Shown one piece after another: positions 14,376 to 23,574 of a DNA stretch of 39,821 bases (the stretch's first letter is position 1; each line of letters begins with the position of its first letter). The position numbers and the translations under genes were made by a program. The notes beneath the pieces were generated by a model. It was not told where the DNA came from, ran no database searches, and was given only the letters and a program-made list of their open reading frames with translations. The stretch comes from JAFHCF01 sp048497495 (GTDB lineage: Bacteria; Pseudomonadota; Alphaproteobacteria; Rhizobiales; Ancalomicrobiaceae), in NCBI GenBank assembly GCA_048497495.1, contig JAFHCF010000139.1:1-39821 (forward strand). Direction: 5' to 3'.

Positions 14376-16465
14376 CACCGAACTCCCCCGAACATCACAT
14401 AGGTCGCCAGCGCCGCCACGCCGATCAGCATGGCGAAGGCATAGTGGTAGACGTAGCCCGACTGCAGGGCGACGACGCGATTGGTGACGTCGACGACCCG
14501 CGCCGACACGCCGTCGGGGCCGAACCCGTCGATGATGTGCTCGTCGCCTTCCTTCCACAGGAAGCGGCCGAGCTTCTTCGCCGGGTTCACGAACAGGAAG
14601 TCGTAGAGCTCGTCGAAGTACCATTTGTTGAGCAGGAACCGGTAGAGGCCCTGCTGGCTCTCGGCGAGCCTCGAGGGCAGGCTCGGATCGACCACGTAGA
14701 AGACGTAGGCCGTCACCAGACCGGTGAGCATGGCGATGAAGGGCGCGAACTTCACCGCCACCGGCACGTGATGCATCTGCTCGAGCGTGTGGTTGGCCGC
14801 GCCGGTGAAGACCGCGCCCTTCCAGAACTCGGCGTAGCCGTGGCCGATGAACAGCCCGGAGAACACCATGCCGGCCAGCACCGCGCCGGTGGCGAGCACC
14901 ATCAGCGGCACCGTCATCACCGACGGGCTCTCGTGCACGTGGTCCATCACCGCCTTGGAGGCGCGGGCTTCACCCCAGAAGGTCATGAAGATCAGGCGCC
15001 AGGAGTAGAACGAGGTGAACAGCGCGGCGATCACCAAGAGCGCGAAGGCGAGGCCGGAGAAGACGTTCTCGCCGACATAGGCCGCCTCGATGATCGCGTC
15101 CTTCGAGTTGTAGCCGGCGAAGCCGAACTCGGTGCCGGGAATGCCGACGCCGGTCAGCGCCAGGGTACCGATGATCATCATCACGTAGGTGAGTTTGATC
15201 TCGCCCTTGAGCCCGCCCATCTTGCGCATGTCCTGCTCGCCGGAGACCGCATGGATCACCGAGCCGGCGGCGAGGAACAGCAGCGCCTTGAAGAAGGCAT
15301 GGGTGAAGAGGTGGAAGATGCCGGGCCCGTAGGCGCCGACACCGAGGCCGACGAACATGTAGCCGAGCTGCGAGCAGGTCGAATAGGCGATCACCCGCTT
15401 GATGTCGTTCTGGACGAGGCCGACCGTCGCCGCGAAGAAGGCGGTGACGGCGCCGACCAGGGTGACGACGGCGAGCGCCACCGGCGCCTGCTCGAACAGC
15501 GGCGACAGGCGCGCCACCATGAAGACGCCGGCGGTGACCATGGTCGCGGCGTGGATCAGGGCGGAGACCGGGGTCGGGCCCTCCATCGCGTCCGGCAACC
15601 AGGTGTGGAGCAGGAACTGCGCCGACTTGCCCATGGCGCCGAGGAAGAGCAGCAGGCAGATCGTCGTCATGGCGTCGACGTGGGCGCCGAGGAAGACGAT
15701 CTCCTTGCCCTTCATCGAGCCGGCCTGGGCGAAGATGGTGTCGTAATCGATGGCGCCGAACAGCCAGAAGACGCCGATGATGCCGAGGATGAAGCCGAAA
15801 TCGCCGATCCGGTTGACGACGAAGGCCTTGATCGCGGCGGCATTGGCCGAGGGCTTCTGCATCCAGAAGCCGATCAGCAGGTAGGACGCCAGACCGACGC
15901 CCTCCCAACCGAAGAACATCTGCACCAGATTGTCGGAGGTCACCAGCATCAGCATGGTGAAGGTGAACAGCGACAGAAAGGCGAAGAAGCGCGGCCGGTC
16001 CGGATCGTGGCTCATGTAGCCGATCGAATAGACGTGGACGACCGCCGAGACGGTGTTGACCACCACCAGCATCACCGCCGTCAGGGTGTCGACGCGGATC
16101 GACCAGTCGACCGAGAGGCCGGCGGTGTGGATCCACGGCATCAGCGCCACCTTGATGGCGCCTTGGGTCTCGCCGAGGCCGACCTGCGCGAAGGCGACCC
16201 AGGAGAGCAGCGCCGCCACGATCAGGAGGCCCGAGGTGATCAGCTCCGCCGGCCGCGCGTAGGGCTTGGCCTCGGGATGATCGTGGCCGTGACCATGGTC
16301 GTCGGCGGCGTGAGCCTGGCCATGGTCGTCGTGACCGTGGCCGCCATGCCCCATGGCGGCGGCGCCCATCGGGGCGGCGGCATAGGGGAACAGCGTGATC
16401 GCGCCGGCGATCAGGAAGCCGAGGAGGGGGAGAAAGACGATCGCCGTGAACATTGGACCGATCAT
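14375..16465 (-). CDS. nuoL: NADH-quinone oxidoreductase subunit L
   Basis: The 696-residue protein is the distal antiporter-like subunit of complex I, with the C-terminal extension that includes the lateral helix (about residues 520-620) and final transmembrane helix. Landmarks are FFGWEGVGLASYLLIGFW with the key Glu, LLHTWLPDAMEGPTPVSALI and QNDIKRVIAYSTCSQLGYMF. The loop after the first helix (residues about 38-67) is unusually His-rich, with nine His between residues 40 and 63. The ATG at 16465 overlaps the nuoK stop (ATGA); a second ATG at 16453 gives the more usual MFTAIVFLPL start, so the first four residues are uncertain. Confidence 0.95.
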   Translation of the reverse strand: MIGPMFTAIVFLPLLGFLIAGAITLFPYAAAPMGAAAMGHGGHGHDDHGQAHAADDHGHGHDHPEAKPYARPAELITSGLLIVAALLSWVAFAQVGLGETQGAIKVALMPWIHTAGLSVDWSIRVDTLTAVMLVVVNTVSAVVHVYSIGYMSHDPDRPRFFAFLSLFTFTMLMLVTSDNLVQMFFGWEGVGLASYLLIGFWMQKPSANAAAIKAFVVNRIGDFGFILGIIGVFWLFGAIDYDTIFAQAGSMKGKEIVFLGAHVDAMTTICLLLFLGAMGKSAQFLLHTWLPDAMEGPTPVSALIHAATMVTAGVFMVARLSPLFEQAPVALAVVTLVGAVTAFFAATVGLVQNDIKRVIAYSTCSQLGYMFVGLGVGAYGPGIFHLFTHAFFKALLFLAAGSVIHAVSGEQDMRKMGGLKGEIKLTYVMMIIGTLALTGVGIPGTEFGFAGYNSKDAIIEAAYVGENVFSGLAFALLVIAALFTSFYSWRLIFMTFWGEARASKAVMDHVHESPSVMTVPLMVLATGAVLAGMVFSGLFIGHGYAEFWKGAVFTGAANHTLEQMHHVPVAVKFAPFIAMLTGLVTAYVFYVVDPSLPSRLAESQQGLYRFLLNKWYFDELYDFLFVNPAKKLGRFLWKEGDEHIIDGFGPDGVSARVVDVTNRVVALQSGYVYHYAFAMLIGVAALATYVMFGGVR

Positions 16466-16770
16466 CCCTTCATCACGTTGATGTCTTCCACCGCGATCGA
16501 GCCGCGGTTGCGGAAGAACACGACCAGGATCGCCAGGCCGATGGCGGCTTCCGCCGCGGCCACGGTGAGCACCAGCAGGGCGAAGATCTGCCCCACCAGG
16601 TCACCCAGCGCCACCGAGAAGGCCACGAAATTGATGTTGACGGCGAGAAGGATCAGCTCGACCGACATCAGGATGACGATGACGTTCTTCCGATTGAGGA
16701 AGATACCGAACACCCCCAGCGTGAACAGGATCGCTGCCACCGAAAGGTAGTGCGACAAGCCGATTTCCAT
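16462..16770 (-). CDS. nuoK: NADH-quinone oxidoreductase subunit K
   Basis: A 102-residue subunit with three membrane helices, homologous to MrpC and ND4L. The two conserved membrane glutamates are seen in MSVELILLAVN and TVAAAEAAIGLAI. The length is exactly that of the family. Its stop overlaps the nuoL start; nuoJ lies 116 bases upstream. Confidence 0.96.
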   Translation of the reverse strand: MEIGLSHYLSVAAILFTLGVFGIFLNRKNVIVILMSVELILLAVNINFVAFSVALGDLVGQIFALLVLTVAAAEAAIGLAILVVFFRNRGSIAVEDINVMKG

Positions 16771-16886
16771 GTCTTCCCCCGTCTTGCCCGAGGTACCACG
16801 AATGTCGAGGTATCACCTCGCCCGATGCCCGAGACGGTCGCCCGCCGCGAACCGAACACCCGGCCGGAGATCCGGCCGACGTCCAC

Positions 16887-17495
16887 TCAGATTCCCTTGC
16901 CCGACTCGACCTTCACGATCTCGATGGCGGTCGCGGGACCGCGCGCCACCTGGTCCGAGACGTTCTGCCGCTTGACGAAAGGCTTGTGTCGCAACGTCAG
17001 CACGATCGCGCCGATCATCGCCACCAGGAGGACGAGACCCGCCGCCTGGAAGAAGAAGACGTACTTGGTGTAGAGCACCGCGCCGATCGCCGCCACGTTG
17101 CCGGCACCCGCCGTATAGGGCACCGACCCCTTGCCGACCAGGCTCGGATCGATCGCCCAGCCGCCGACCACCATCAGCAGTTCGGCGAGGAGCAGGAGCC
17201 CGATGACGACGCCGACCGGCATGTACTGGAGGAAGCCCTCGCGCAGCTCGGTGAAGTCGACGTCGAGCATCATCACGACGAAGAGGAACAGCACCGCCAC
17301 CGCGCCGACGTAGACCACCACCAGCATCATCGCCAGGAATTCGGCGCCCATCAGCACGAAGAGCCCCGCCGCGTTGAAGAAGGCGAGGATCAGGAACAGC
17401 ACCGAATGCACCGGGTTGCGCGCCGAGATGACGGCGAAGGCCGACCCGACCGTCACCGCCGCGAAGAGATAGAAGAAGAGCGCATTCAAGATCAT
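16887..17495 (-). CDS. nuoJ: NADH-quinone oxidoreductase subunit J
   Basis: The 202-residue membrane subunit (ND6 homologue) has five helices. It shows the family start (NALFFYLFAAVTVGSAFAVI), the SARNPVHSVLFLILAFFNAAG segment split across helices 2-3 and VVYVGAVAVLFLFVVMML, the mobile helix region that couples the quinone site to proton channels. The soluble tail ends in KVESGKGI. It follows nuoI after 54 bases. Confidence 0.95.
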   Translation of the reverse strand: MILNALFFYLFAAVTVGSAFAVISARNPVHSVLFLILAFFNAAGLFVLMGAEFLAMMLVVVYVGAVAVLFLFVVMMLDVDFTELREGFLQYMPVGVVIGLLLLAELLMVVGGWAIDPSLVGKGSVPYTAGAGNVAAIGAVLYTKYVFFFQAAGLVLLVAMIGAIVLTLRHKPFVKRQNVSDQVARGPATAIEIVKVESGKGI

Positions 17496-17549
17496 CGGTC
17501 GTTCCCCGATCGCCCGGGTCCGGGAGAAGCCTCCCGGCCGGGCCGTTTC

Positions 17550-18038
17550 TCAGCGGTAGGGCGCGTCCAACTGGATGTTGCGAGCGAGTTCACGCTCCCA
17601 ACGTTCGCCGTTGGCCAGGAGTTTCGCCTTGTCGTAGTAGAGCTCTTCGCGCGTCTCGGTGGCGAACTCGAAGTTCGGTCCCTCGACGATGGCATCGACC
17701 GGGCAGGCTTCCTGACAGAAGCCGCAGTAGATGCACTTCACCATGTCGATGTCGTAGCGCGTCGTGCGCCGGGTCTGGTCGTTGCCGCGCGGCGCCGCCT
17801 CGATGACGATCGCCTGGGCCGGGCAGATCGCCTCGCACAGCTTGCAGGCGATGCAGCGTTCCTCGCCGTTGGGATAACGGCGCAGCGCATGTTCGCCGCG
17901 AAAGCGCGGGCTCACCGCCCCTTTCTCGAAGGGGTAGTTCAGGGTCGCCTTGGGCGCGAAGAAATAGCGCATCGACAGAATGAACGCCGATACGAACTCC
18001 TTCAGGAACAAGGACTTTGCCGCCCGATCGAGTCTCAT
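17550..18038 (-). CDS. nuoI: NADH-quinone oxidoreductase subunit I
   Basis: The 162-residue ferredoxin-like subunit carries clusters N6a and N6b. Two complete motifs are visible: CIACKLCEAICP (Cys 62, 65, 68, 72) and CIYCGFCQEACP (Cys 102, 105, 108, 112). The N-terminal amphipathic helix region contacts the membrane arm. Length and ending (LARNIQLDAPYR) match rhizobial NuoI. A 77-aa membrane-protein gene lies between it and nuoH. Confidence 0.96.
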   Translation of the reverse strand: MRLDRAAKSLFLKEFVSAFILSMRYFFAPKATLNYPFEKGAVSPRFRGEHALRRYPNGEERCIACKLCEAICPAQAIVIEAAPRGNDQTRRTTRYDIDMVKCIYCGFCQEACPVDAIVEGPNFEFATETREELYYDKAKLLANGERWERELARNIQLDAPYR

Positions 18039-18096
18039 CTTCCACCCGCTTTCATCTCCCCGGTCGCCCGGGGGTCGTCGGATCCGTCCGCCGTCG

Positions 18097-18330
18097 TCAA
18101 CCCGCCACCGCCACGCCGAACCAGTAGCCCAGTCCGGCGAACACCACGGCGTTGACCACGAAGGCCACCTTCAGCACCAACTCCCGGGTCTCGACCTTGC
18201 GGACGACGCCGGTGGAGCCGGTCTTTCCATCCCAGGCCCGTCGCAACACCATCGCGACGAAGCCGAAATCCATCACCCCGATCATCAGCCCGACGAGGGC
18301 TCCGACGAGGCCGGCGAGAGACAGTTCCAT
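18097..18330 (-). CDS. Small membrane protein inside the nuo operon, between nuoH and nuoI
   Basis: A 77-residue protein with two predicted membrane helices (about residues 5-28 and 53-75) joined by a charged loop containing RRAWDGKTGSTG and VETREL. I do not recognise the family and it is not one of the 14 core subunits. It lies 25 bases after nuoH and 58 before nuoI in the same direction, so it is almost certainly co-transcribed. Unassigned reading frames are also scattered through the Paracoccus nqo cluster. It could be an accessory subunit or assembly factor, or simply a passenger; a coding role is supported by its length, start and position. Confidence 0.6.
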   Translation of the reverse strand: MELSLAGLVGALVGLMIGVMDFGFVAMVLRRAWDGKTGSTGVVRKVETRELVLKVAFVVNAVVFAGLGYWFGVAVAG

Positions 18331-18355
18331 CGCGTCCCTCTCCCCATTTCCAGGC

Positions 18356-19411
18356 TCACTGTGCCCAGCCCGTCACCTGCAGGACGCCGGCGACGATCAC
18401 CACCATGCCCAGCGAGATCGGCAGGAAGACCTTCCAACCGAGACGCATGAGCTGATCGTAGCGATAGCGCGGCACCATCGCCTTCGCCATGGCGAACATG
18501 AAGAAGACCAGCAGCGACTTCAGCGTGAACCAGACGATGCCCGGCACCCAGGTGAAGGGCGCGAAGTCGAAGGGCGGCAGCCATCCGCCCATGAACAGAA
18601 TCGTCGTCATGGCGCACTGGAGCGAGATCGCCACGTACTCCGACAGCATGAACATCATGTAGGGCGTAGAGCCGTACTCGACCATGAAGCCCGCGACCAG
18701 CTCCGATTCCGCTTCGGCGAGATCGAAGGGCGGGCGGTTGGTCTCGGCGAGCGCCGAGATGAAGAAGATCACGAACATCGGGAAGAGCGGCAGCCAGAAC
18801 CAGTTCAGGAAGGCGAGCTGCGGCACCCCGAGCCACGACGCCAGCCCGTGGTCGGCCTGATGGCGGACGATCTCCGACAGGTTCAGCGACCCGACGCAGA
18901 GCAGCACCGTGATGATCACGAAGCCGATCGACACCTCGTAGCTGACCATCTGCGCCGCCGAGCGCAGCGCCGACAGGAACGGGTACTTCGAGTTCGAAGC
19001 CCAGCCGCCCATGATCGTGCCGTAGACCCCGAGCGAGGAGATCGCCAGGATGTAGAGGATGCCGACGTTGATGTCGGAGATCACCCAGCCGTCGGCGAGC
19101 GGGATCACCACCCAGGCGCCGAGCGCCACGGTGACGCTGACCAGCGGCGCCAGCAGGAAGATCACCTTGTTGGCCGAAGCCGGGATCGTCGGCTCCTTGA
19201 AGACGAACTTCAGCATGTCGGCGAAGGACTGGAACAGCCCCCAGGGACCGACGACGTTGGGGCCGCGCCGCATCTGCACCGCCGCCCAGATCTTGCGGTC
19301 GGCGTAGAGGATGTAGGCGATGATGACCAGGAGAACGACCATCAACAGCAGCGATTCCGCTGCGATGATGATGAAAGGCCAGAGATAGTCGGCCCAGAAC
19401 GACGCCATCAC
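18356..19411 (-). CDS. nuoH: NADH-quinone oxidoreductase subunit H
   Basis: The 351-residue membrane subunit (ND1 homologue) forms the quinone-binding interface with NuoB and NuoD. Conserved segments are YADRKIWAAVQMRRGPNVVG, GLFQSFADMLKFVFKEPTIP, the quinone-cavity loop WASNSKYPFLSALRSAAQMV and FFISALAETNRPPFDLAEAE with its acidic cluster. It starts ten bases after the end of nuoG. Confidence 0.96.
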   Translation of the reverse strand: MMASFWADYLWPFIIIAAESLLLMVVLLVIIAYILYADRKIWAAVQMRRGPNVVGPWGLFQSFADMLKFVFKEPTIPASANKVIFLLAPLVSVTVALGAWVVIPLADGWVISDINVGILYILAISSLGVYGTIMGGWASNSKYPFLSALRSAAQMVSYEVSIGFVIITVLLCVGSLNLSEIVRHQADHGLASWLGVPQLAFLNWFWLPLFPMFVIFFISALAETNRPPFDLAEAESELVAGFMVEYGSTPYMMFMLSEYVAISLQCAMTTILFMGGWLPPFDFAPFTWVPGIVWFTLKSLLVFFMFAMAKAMVPRYRYDQLMRLGWKVFLPISLGMVVIVAGVLQVTGWAQ

Positions 19412-19421
19412 GCGATCCCCC

Positions 19422-21533
19422 TCATTCCGCCGCCGCGGCGACGCGCGTCACCGCGAGCGCCGAGCATTCGGCCATCACGCTCGAAGCCCGCGCGATCGGA
19501 TTGGTCAGATAGAAGTCCCCGATCGGACTGGCGAAGGCGACCGAGGACATCGATCCGCCGACCGAGGCGAGTGCGGCCACGTCTTCATGGCTGCCCGCCG
19601 CGATCTCGTCGACCCCGGCGTAAGTCGGATGGGCGGCGACCAGTGCGGCGCGAAGCTGAGCGAGGCTGTCGAAGGGCAGCGTCTTGCCGACCAGCGCCGA
19701 AAGCGCGCGCAGCACCGCCCAATCCTCGCGGGCGTCGCCCACGGGGAAGGCGGCGCGGGCGCCGAGCTGAACCCGGCCCTCGGTGTTGACCCAGACACCC
19801 GACTTTTCGGTATAGGCCGCGCCCGGCAGGATGACGTCGGCCCGGTGGGCGCCGACGTCACCATGGGTGCCGAGATATATGACGAAGGCGGAGCCGAGCT
19901 TCGAGGCATCGAACTCGTCGGCGCCGAGCAGGATCAGCGTCTCGATCGCGCCCGAGGCGCAACCGGCGAGGATGTCACGGGTCGGAAGCCCGCCCTCCCC
20001 CGGCACCACGCCGAGGTCGAGCGCCGCCACCCGGCTCGCCGCCGTGTGCAGCACCGAGAAGCCGTTCCACTCGGCCGTCACGGCGCCGACGTCGAGCGCC
20101 AGCCTCGCCAGCGCCGACATCACGGCCGGGCCGTCGGCACGGGTCGAAACCCCGTTGCCGACCAGGATCAGCGGCTTCTTCGCGCCCTTCAGCACCTCGA
20201 GGAAGCCGTTCTTGCCGGAGGCGAGATTTTCGACCGCCGTCGGACCTTCGCCGAGGAAATTGTAGGCGTAGGTGAGATCGGCTTCCTCGCCGATCACCCC
20301 GATCTGGAAGCCGCCCTTGCGCCAGCGCTTGCGGATGCGGGCATTGAGCACCGGCGATTCGAGACGCGGGTTGGAGCCGACGATCAGGATGGCGTCGGCC
20401 GCCTCGATGCCGGCGATGGTGGCATTGAAGAGATAGGATCCGCGCCCGGCCTTGCCGTCGAGGCAGGAGCCGTCGGCGCGGGCGTCGATGTTGGCGATGC
20501 CGAGGGCGTCGGCCAGCGCCTTCACCGCGAAGAGCTCCTCGGCGGAGGCGAAGTCGCCGACGACGATGCCGACCGTCTTCGGGTCGGCCGCCTTCAGCCT
20601 GTCGGCCACGACGCCGAGCGCCACGGCCCAAGTCGCCGGGAAATGGCGGACGTGGTGATGGGCGGCCTCGCCGCGCACATAGGGCTGGTCGAGACGCTGG
20701 GTCTTCAGACCGTCGACCACGTGTCGGGTCTTGTCGGAGATCCACTCCTCGTTCACGTCCTCGTTGAGGCGCGGCAGGATGCGGACCACCTCGCGGCCCC
20801 GGACGTCGACGCGGATGTTGGAGCCGAGCCCGTCCATCACGTCGATGGTCTCGGTCTTCGACAACTCCCACGGACGGGCCTTGAACTCATAGGGGCGCGA
20901 GGTCAGCGCGCCGACCGGGCACAGGTCGACGACGTTGCCCTGCAGCTCGGAGGTCATGGCGGCGCCGAGATAGGTGGTGATCTCGACGTCCTCGCCGCGC
21001 GAGATGAGGCCGAGATCGCCGACGCCGGCGACTTCCGCGGTGAAGCGGACGCAGCGGGTGCACTGGATGCAGCGCGTCATGATCGTCTTGACCAGCGGAC
21101 CGATGTACTTGTCCTCGACGGCGCGCTTGTTCTCGGCAAAACGCGAACTATCGACGCCATAGGCCATCGCCTGGTCCTGGAGATCGCACTCGCCGCCCTG
21201 ATCGCAGATCGGGCAGTCGAGCGGGTGATTGATCAGCAGGAATTCCATCACGCCTTCGCGGGCCCGCTTCACCATAGGGGTGTTGGTGAAGACCTCCGGC
21301 GGTTCGCCGTTGGGGCCGGGGCGCAGATCCTTGACCGCCATGGCGCAGGACGCGGTCGGCTTCGGCGGACCGCCCTTGACCTCGACCAGACACATGCGGC
21401 AGTTCCCGGCGACCGACAGGCGCTCGTGGAAACAGAAGCGCGGAACTTCCGCGCCGGCCGCCTCGCAGGCCTGCAGGAGCGTCGCTTCCGGCGCGACGTC
21501 GATCTCGTTGCCGTCGATCTTGATCTTGGCCAT
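19422..21533 (-). CDS. nuoG: NADH-quinone oxidoreductase subunit G
   Basis: The 703-residue peripheral-arm subunit holds an N-terminal [2Fe-2S] domain (Cys 34, 45, 48, 63), the His-Cys motif HPLDCPICDQGGEC (His 103, Cys 107, 110, 116) for N5, and CIQCTRC (155, 158, 161) with Cys 205 in CPVGAL for N4. The rest is a molybdopterin-oxidoreductase-like fold without cofactor. The length is like mitochondrial 75-kDa subunits and alphaproteobacterial NuoG, shorter than the E. coli protein. The start at 21533 (MAKIKIDGNEI) is eight bases after the nuoF stop. Confidence 0.96.
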   Translation of the reverse strand: MAKIKIDGNEIDVAPEATLLQACEAAGAEVPRFCFHERLSVAGNCRMCLVEVKGGPPKPTASCAMAVKDLRPGPNGEPPEVFTNTPMVKRAREGVMEFLLINHPLDCPICDQGGECDLQDQAMAYGVDSSRFAENKRAVEDKYIGPLVKTIMTRCIQCTRCVRFTAEVAGVGDLGLISRGEDVEITTYLGAAMTSELQGNVVDLCPVGALTSRPYEFKARPWELSKTETIDVMDGLGSNIRVDVRGREVVRILPRLNEDVNEEWISDKTRHVVDGLKTQRLDQPYVRGEAAHHHVRHFPATWAVALGVVADRLKAADPKTVGIVVGDFASAEELFAVKALADALGIANIDARADGSCLDGKAGRGSYLFNATIAGIEAADAILIVGSNPRLESPVLNARIRKRWRKGGFQIGVIGEEADLTYAYNFLGEGPTAVENLASGKNGFLEVLKGAKKPLILVGNGVSTRADGPAVMSALARLALDVGAVTAEWNGFSVLHTAASRVAALDLGVVPGEGGLPTRDILAGCASGAIETLILLGADEFDASKLGSAFVIYLGTHGDVGAHRADVILPGAAYTEKSGVWVNTEGRVQLGARAAFPVGDAREDWAVLRALSALVGKTLPFDSLAQLRAALVAAHPTYAGVDEIAAGSHEDVAALASVGGSMSSVAFASPIGDFYLTNPIARASSVMAECSALAVTRVAAAAE

Positions 21534-21541
21534 GTCCGTCC

Positions 21542-22831
21542 TCACTCCGCCGCCTGAAGCGCGACCGAAGCCTTGTGGGCGTCGATGCGGGCCTCGATGA
21601 CCGGGCGGAAATGCTTGATCAGCCCCTGGATCGGCCATGCCGCCGCGTCGCCGAGCGCGCAGATGGTGTGGCCTTCGACCTGCCTGGTCACCTGGAGCAA
21701 CATGTCGATCTCGGCCTTCTCGGCCTCGCCCTTCACCAGGCGTTCCATGACACGCCACATCCACCCCGTTCCCTCACGGCACGGCGTGCACTGACCACAA
21801 CTCTCGTGCTTGTAGAAGGCCGACAGGCGGGCGATGGCGCGCACCACGTCGGTCGACTTGTCCATGACGATGACCGCCGCCGTGCCGAGGCTCGAGCCGA
21901 CGGTCTTGAGGCCGTCGAAGTCCATCGGCGCGTCCAGAATGTCGGCGGCCGGCACGATCGGCACCGAGGAGCCGCCGGGGATGACGGCGAGCAGGTTGTC
22001 CCAGCCGCCGCGAATGCCGCCACAGTGCTTGTCGATGAGCTCCTTGAAGGGGACGCCCATCTCCTCCTCGAAGGTCGCCGGCTTGTTGACGTGGCCGGAG
22101 ACGCAGAAGAGCTTGGTGCCGGTGTTGTTCGGCCGGCCGAAGCCCGCGAACCACGCCCCGCCGCGCCTGAGAATCGTCGGCGCCACCGCGATGCTCTCGA
22201 CGTTGTTGACCGTCGTCGGGCAGCCGTAGAGGCCGACGTTGGCCGGGAACGGGGGCTTCAGGCGCGGTTGGCCCTTCTTGCCCTCGAGGCTCTCCAGCAG
22301 CGCCGTCTCCTCGCCGCAGATGTAGGCGCCGGCGCCGTGATGGACGTAGAGCTCGAAGGGATGGCCGTGGATGTTGTCCTGGCCGATCAGCTTGGCCGCG
22401 TAGCACTCGTCGATGGCGCGCTGCAGCGCCTCGCGCTCGCGGATGAACTCGCCACGCACGTAGATGTAGGCGACGTTGGCGCCCATGGCGAAGGCGGCGA
22501 GCAGGCAGCCCTCGATCAGATGGTGCGGGTCGTTCCTGAGGATCTCGCGATCCTTGCAGGTGCCGGGCTCCGATTCGTCGGCGTTGACCACCAGATAGTG
22601 CGGCCGGCCGTCGTTGACCTTGGGCATGAACGACCATTTGAGGCCGGTCGGAAAGCCGGCGCCGCCACGACCGCGCAGGCCCGAGGCCTTCATCTGGTCG
22701 ACGATCCAGTCGCGCCCCATCTCCAGGATCTGCTTGGTGCCGTCCCAGAGGCCACGCGACATCGCGCCCTTCAGGCTCTTGTCCTGAAAGCCGTAGATGT
22801 TGGTGAAGATGCGGTCCTTGTCGTGGAGCAT
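21542..22831 (-). CDS. nuoF: NADH-quinone oxidoreductase subunit F
   Basis: The 429-residue subunit oxidises NADH through FMN and passes electrons to cluster N3. Visible are the nucleotide/FMN glycine-rich GLRGRGGAGFPTGLKW (residues 51-66), NADESEPGTCKDRE, GAGAYICGEETALLES, and the [4Fe-4S] ligands Cys 345, 348 and 351 (SCGQCTPC) with Cys 391 (TICALGD). The length is normal. Confidence 0.97.
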   Translation of the reverse strand: MLHDKDRIFTNIYGFQDKSLKGAMSRGLWDGTKQILEMGRDWIVDQMKASGLRGRGGAGFPTGLKWSFMPKVNDGRPHYLVVNADESEPGTCKDREILRNDPHHLIEGCLLAAFAMGANVAYIYVRGEFIREREALQRAIDECYAAKLIGQDNIHGHPFELYVHHGAGAYICGEETALLESLEGKKGQPRLKPPFPANVGLYGCPTTVNNVESIAVAPTILRRGGAWFAGFGRPNNTGTKLFCVSGHVNKPATFEEEMGVPFKELIDKHCGGIRGGWDNLLAVIPGGSSVPIVPAADILDAPMDFDGLKTVGSSLGTAAVIVMDKSTDVVRAIARLSAFYKHESCGQCTPCREGTGWMWRVMERLVKGEAEKAEIDMLLQVTRQVEGHTICALGDAAAWPIQGLIKHFRPVIEARIDAHKASVALQAAE

Positions 22832-22917
22832 CGATCTCTTCCCAATCGCCTCTTACCGAACACCGTCCGACGCGCCGTCGAACCGTTCATCACCGCCGCG
22901 TCGCCGCGGCGAATTCG

Positions 22918-23574
22918 TCACTTCTTCGCGGCCGTCACCAGGTTGACCCGGTAGGAGCCGTCGTAGAGGCCCGGATCGGTCAACGTCGTCTGGCCGCCCT
23001 CGGCCTCCGCGCCGGTGCGCCCGATCTGGGGACCGGGCTTCGGCGGCTCGCCGCGCTCCAAACCGTCGAGCACCGCGTTGAAGCTCTCGGGCGTCAGGTC
23101 CTCGTAGGTGTCCTTGTCCACCGCCACCATCGGGGCGTTGACACAGGCGCCGAGGCACTCGACCTCCTCCCACGAGAAGCGGCCGTCGGCCGAAAGCTCG
23201 TGGGCGTGCTTGGCGATGCGGGTCTTGCAGATCTCGATGATCCCGTCCGAGCCGCGCAGCATGCACGGCGTCGTCCCGCAGACCTGGACATGCGCGACGG
23301 ACCCGACCGGCGCCAGTTGGAACTGGGTGTAGAAGGTCGCGACCTCCAGCACCCGGATGTGCTTCATCCCGAGCCGGTCGGCGATCGCCTCGATCGCCGC
23401 CTTGGAGACCCAGCCCTCCTGCTCCTGCGCCCGCATCAGCATCGGAATGACGGCCGAAGCCTGCTTTCCGGCCGGAAACTTCGCGATCACCGTGGCCGCC
23501 CAGGCCTCGTTGTCGGGAGTGAAGGCGAAGGAGGTCGGTTGGACCTCGACGGAGGCGAGCCTACGGACGCTCAT
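22918..23574 (-). CDS. nuoE: NADH-quinone oxidoreductase subunit E
   Basis: The 218-residue thioredoxin-fold subunit binds the [2Fe-2S] cluster N1a with Cys 99 and 104 (VCGTTPC) and Cys 140 and 144 (ECLGAC). The C-terminal tail beyond residue 170 is longer than in E. coli, as in other Rhizobiales. Its ATG overlaps the stop of the 86-aa Cys-rich gene (ATGA). Confidence 0.96.
   Translation of the reverse strand: MSVRRLASVEVQPTSFAFTPDNEAWAATVIAKFPAGKQASAVIPMLMRAQEQEGWVSKAAIEAIADRLGMKHIRVLEVATFYTQFQLAPVGSVAHVQVCGTTPCMLRGSDGIIEICKTRIAKHAHELSADGRFSWEEVECLGACVNAPMVAVDKDTYEDLTPESFNAVLDGLERGEPPKPGPQIGRTGAEAEGGQTTLTDPGLYDGSYRVNLVTAAKK

Noticed and set aside
16275..16355. Short direct repeats (CCATGGTCGTC) that looked like a possible repeat array
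   Set aside because: They encode the His/Asp-rich loop of NuoL and reflect codon repetition, not a CRISPR or satellite array.
14444..16750. Open frame of 768 codons on the plus strand opposite nuoL and nuoK
   Set aside because: It is the mirror of high-GC nuoL codons, rich in Asp, Glu, His and Arg, with no domain character; nuoL is unambiguous.
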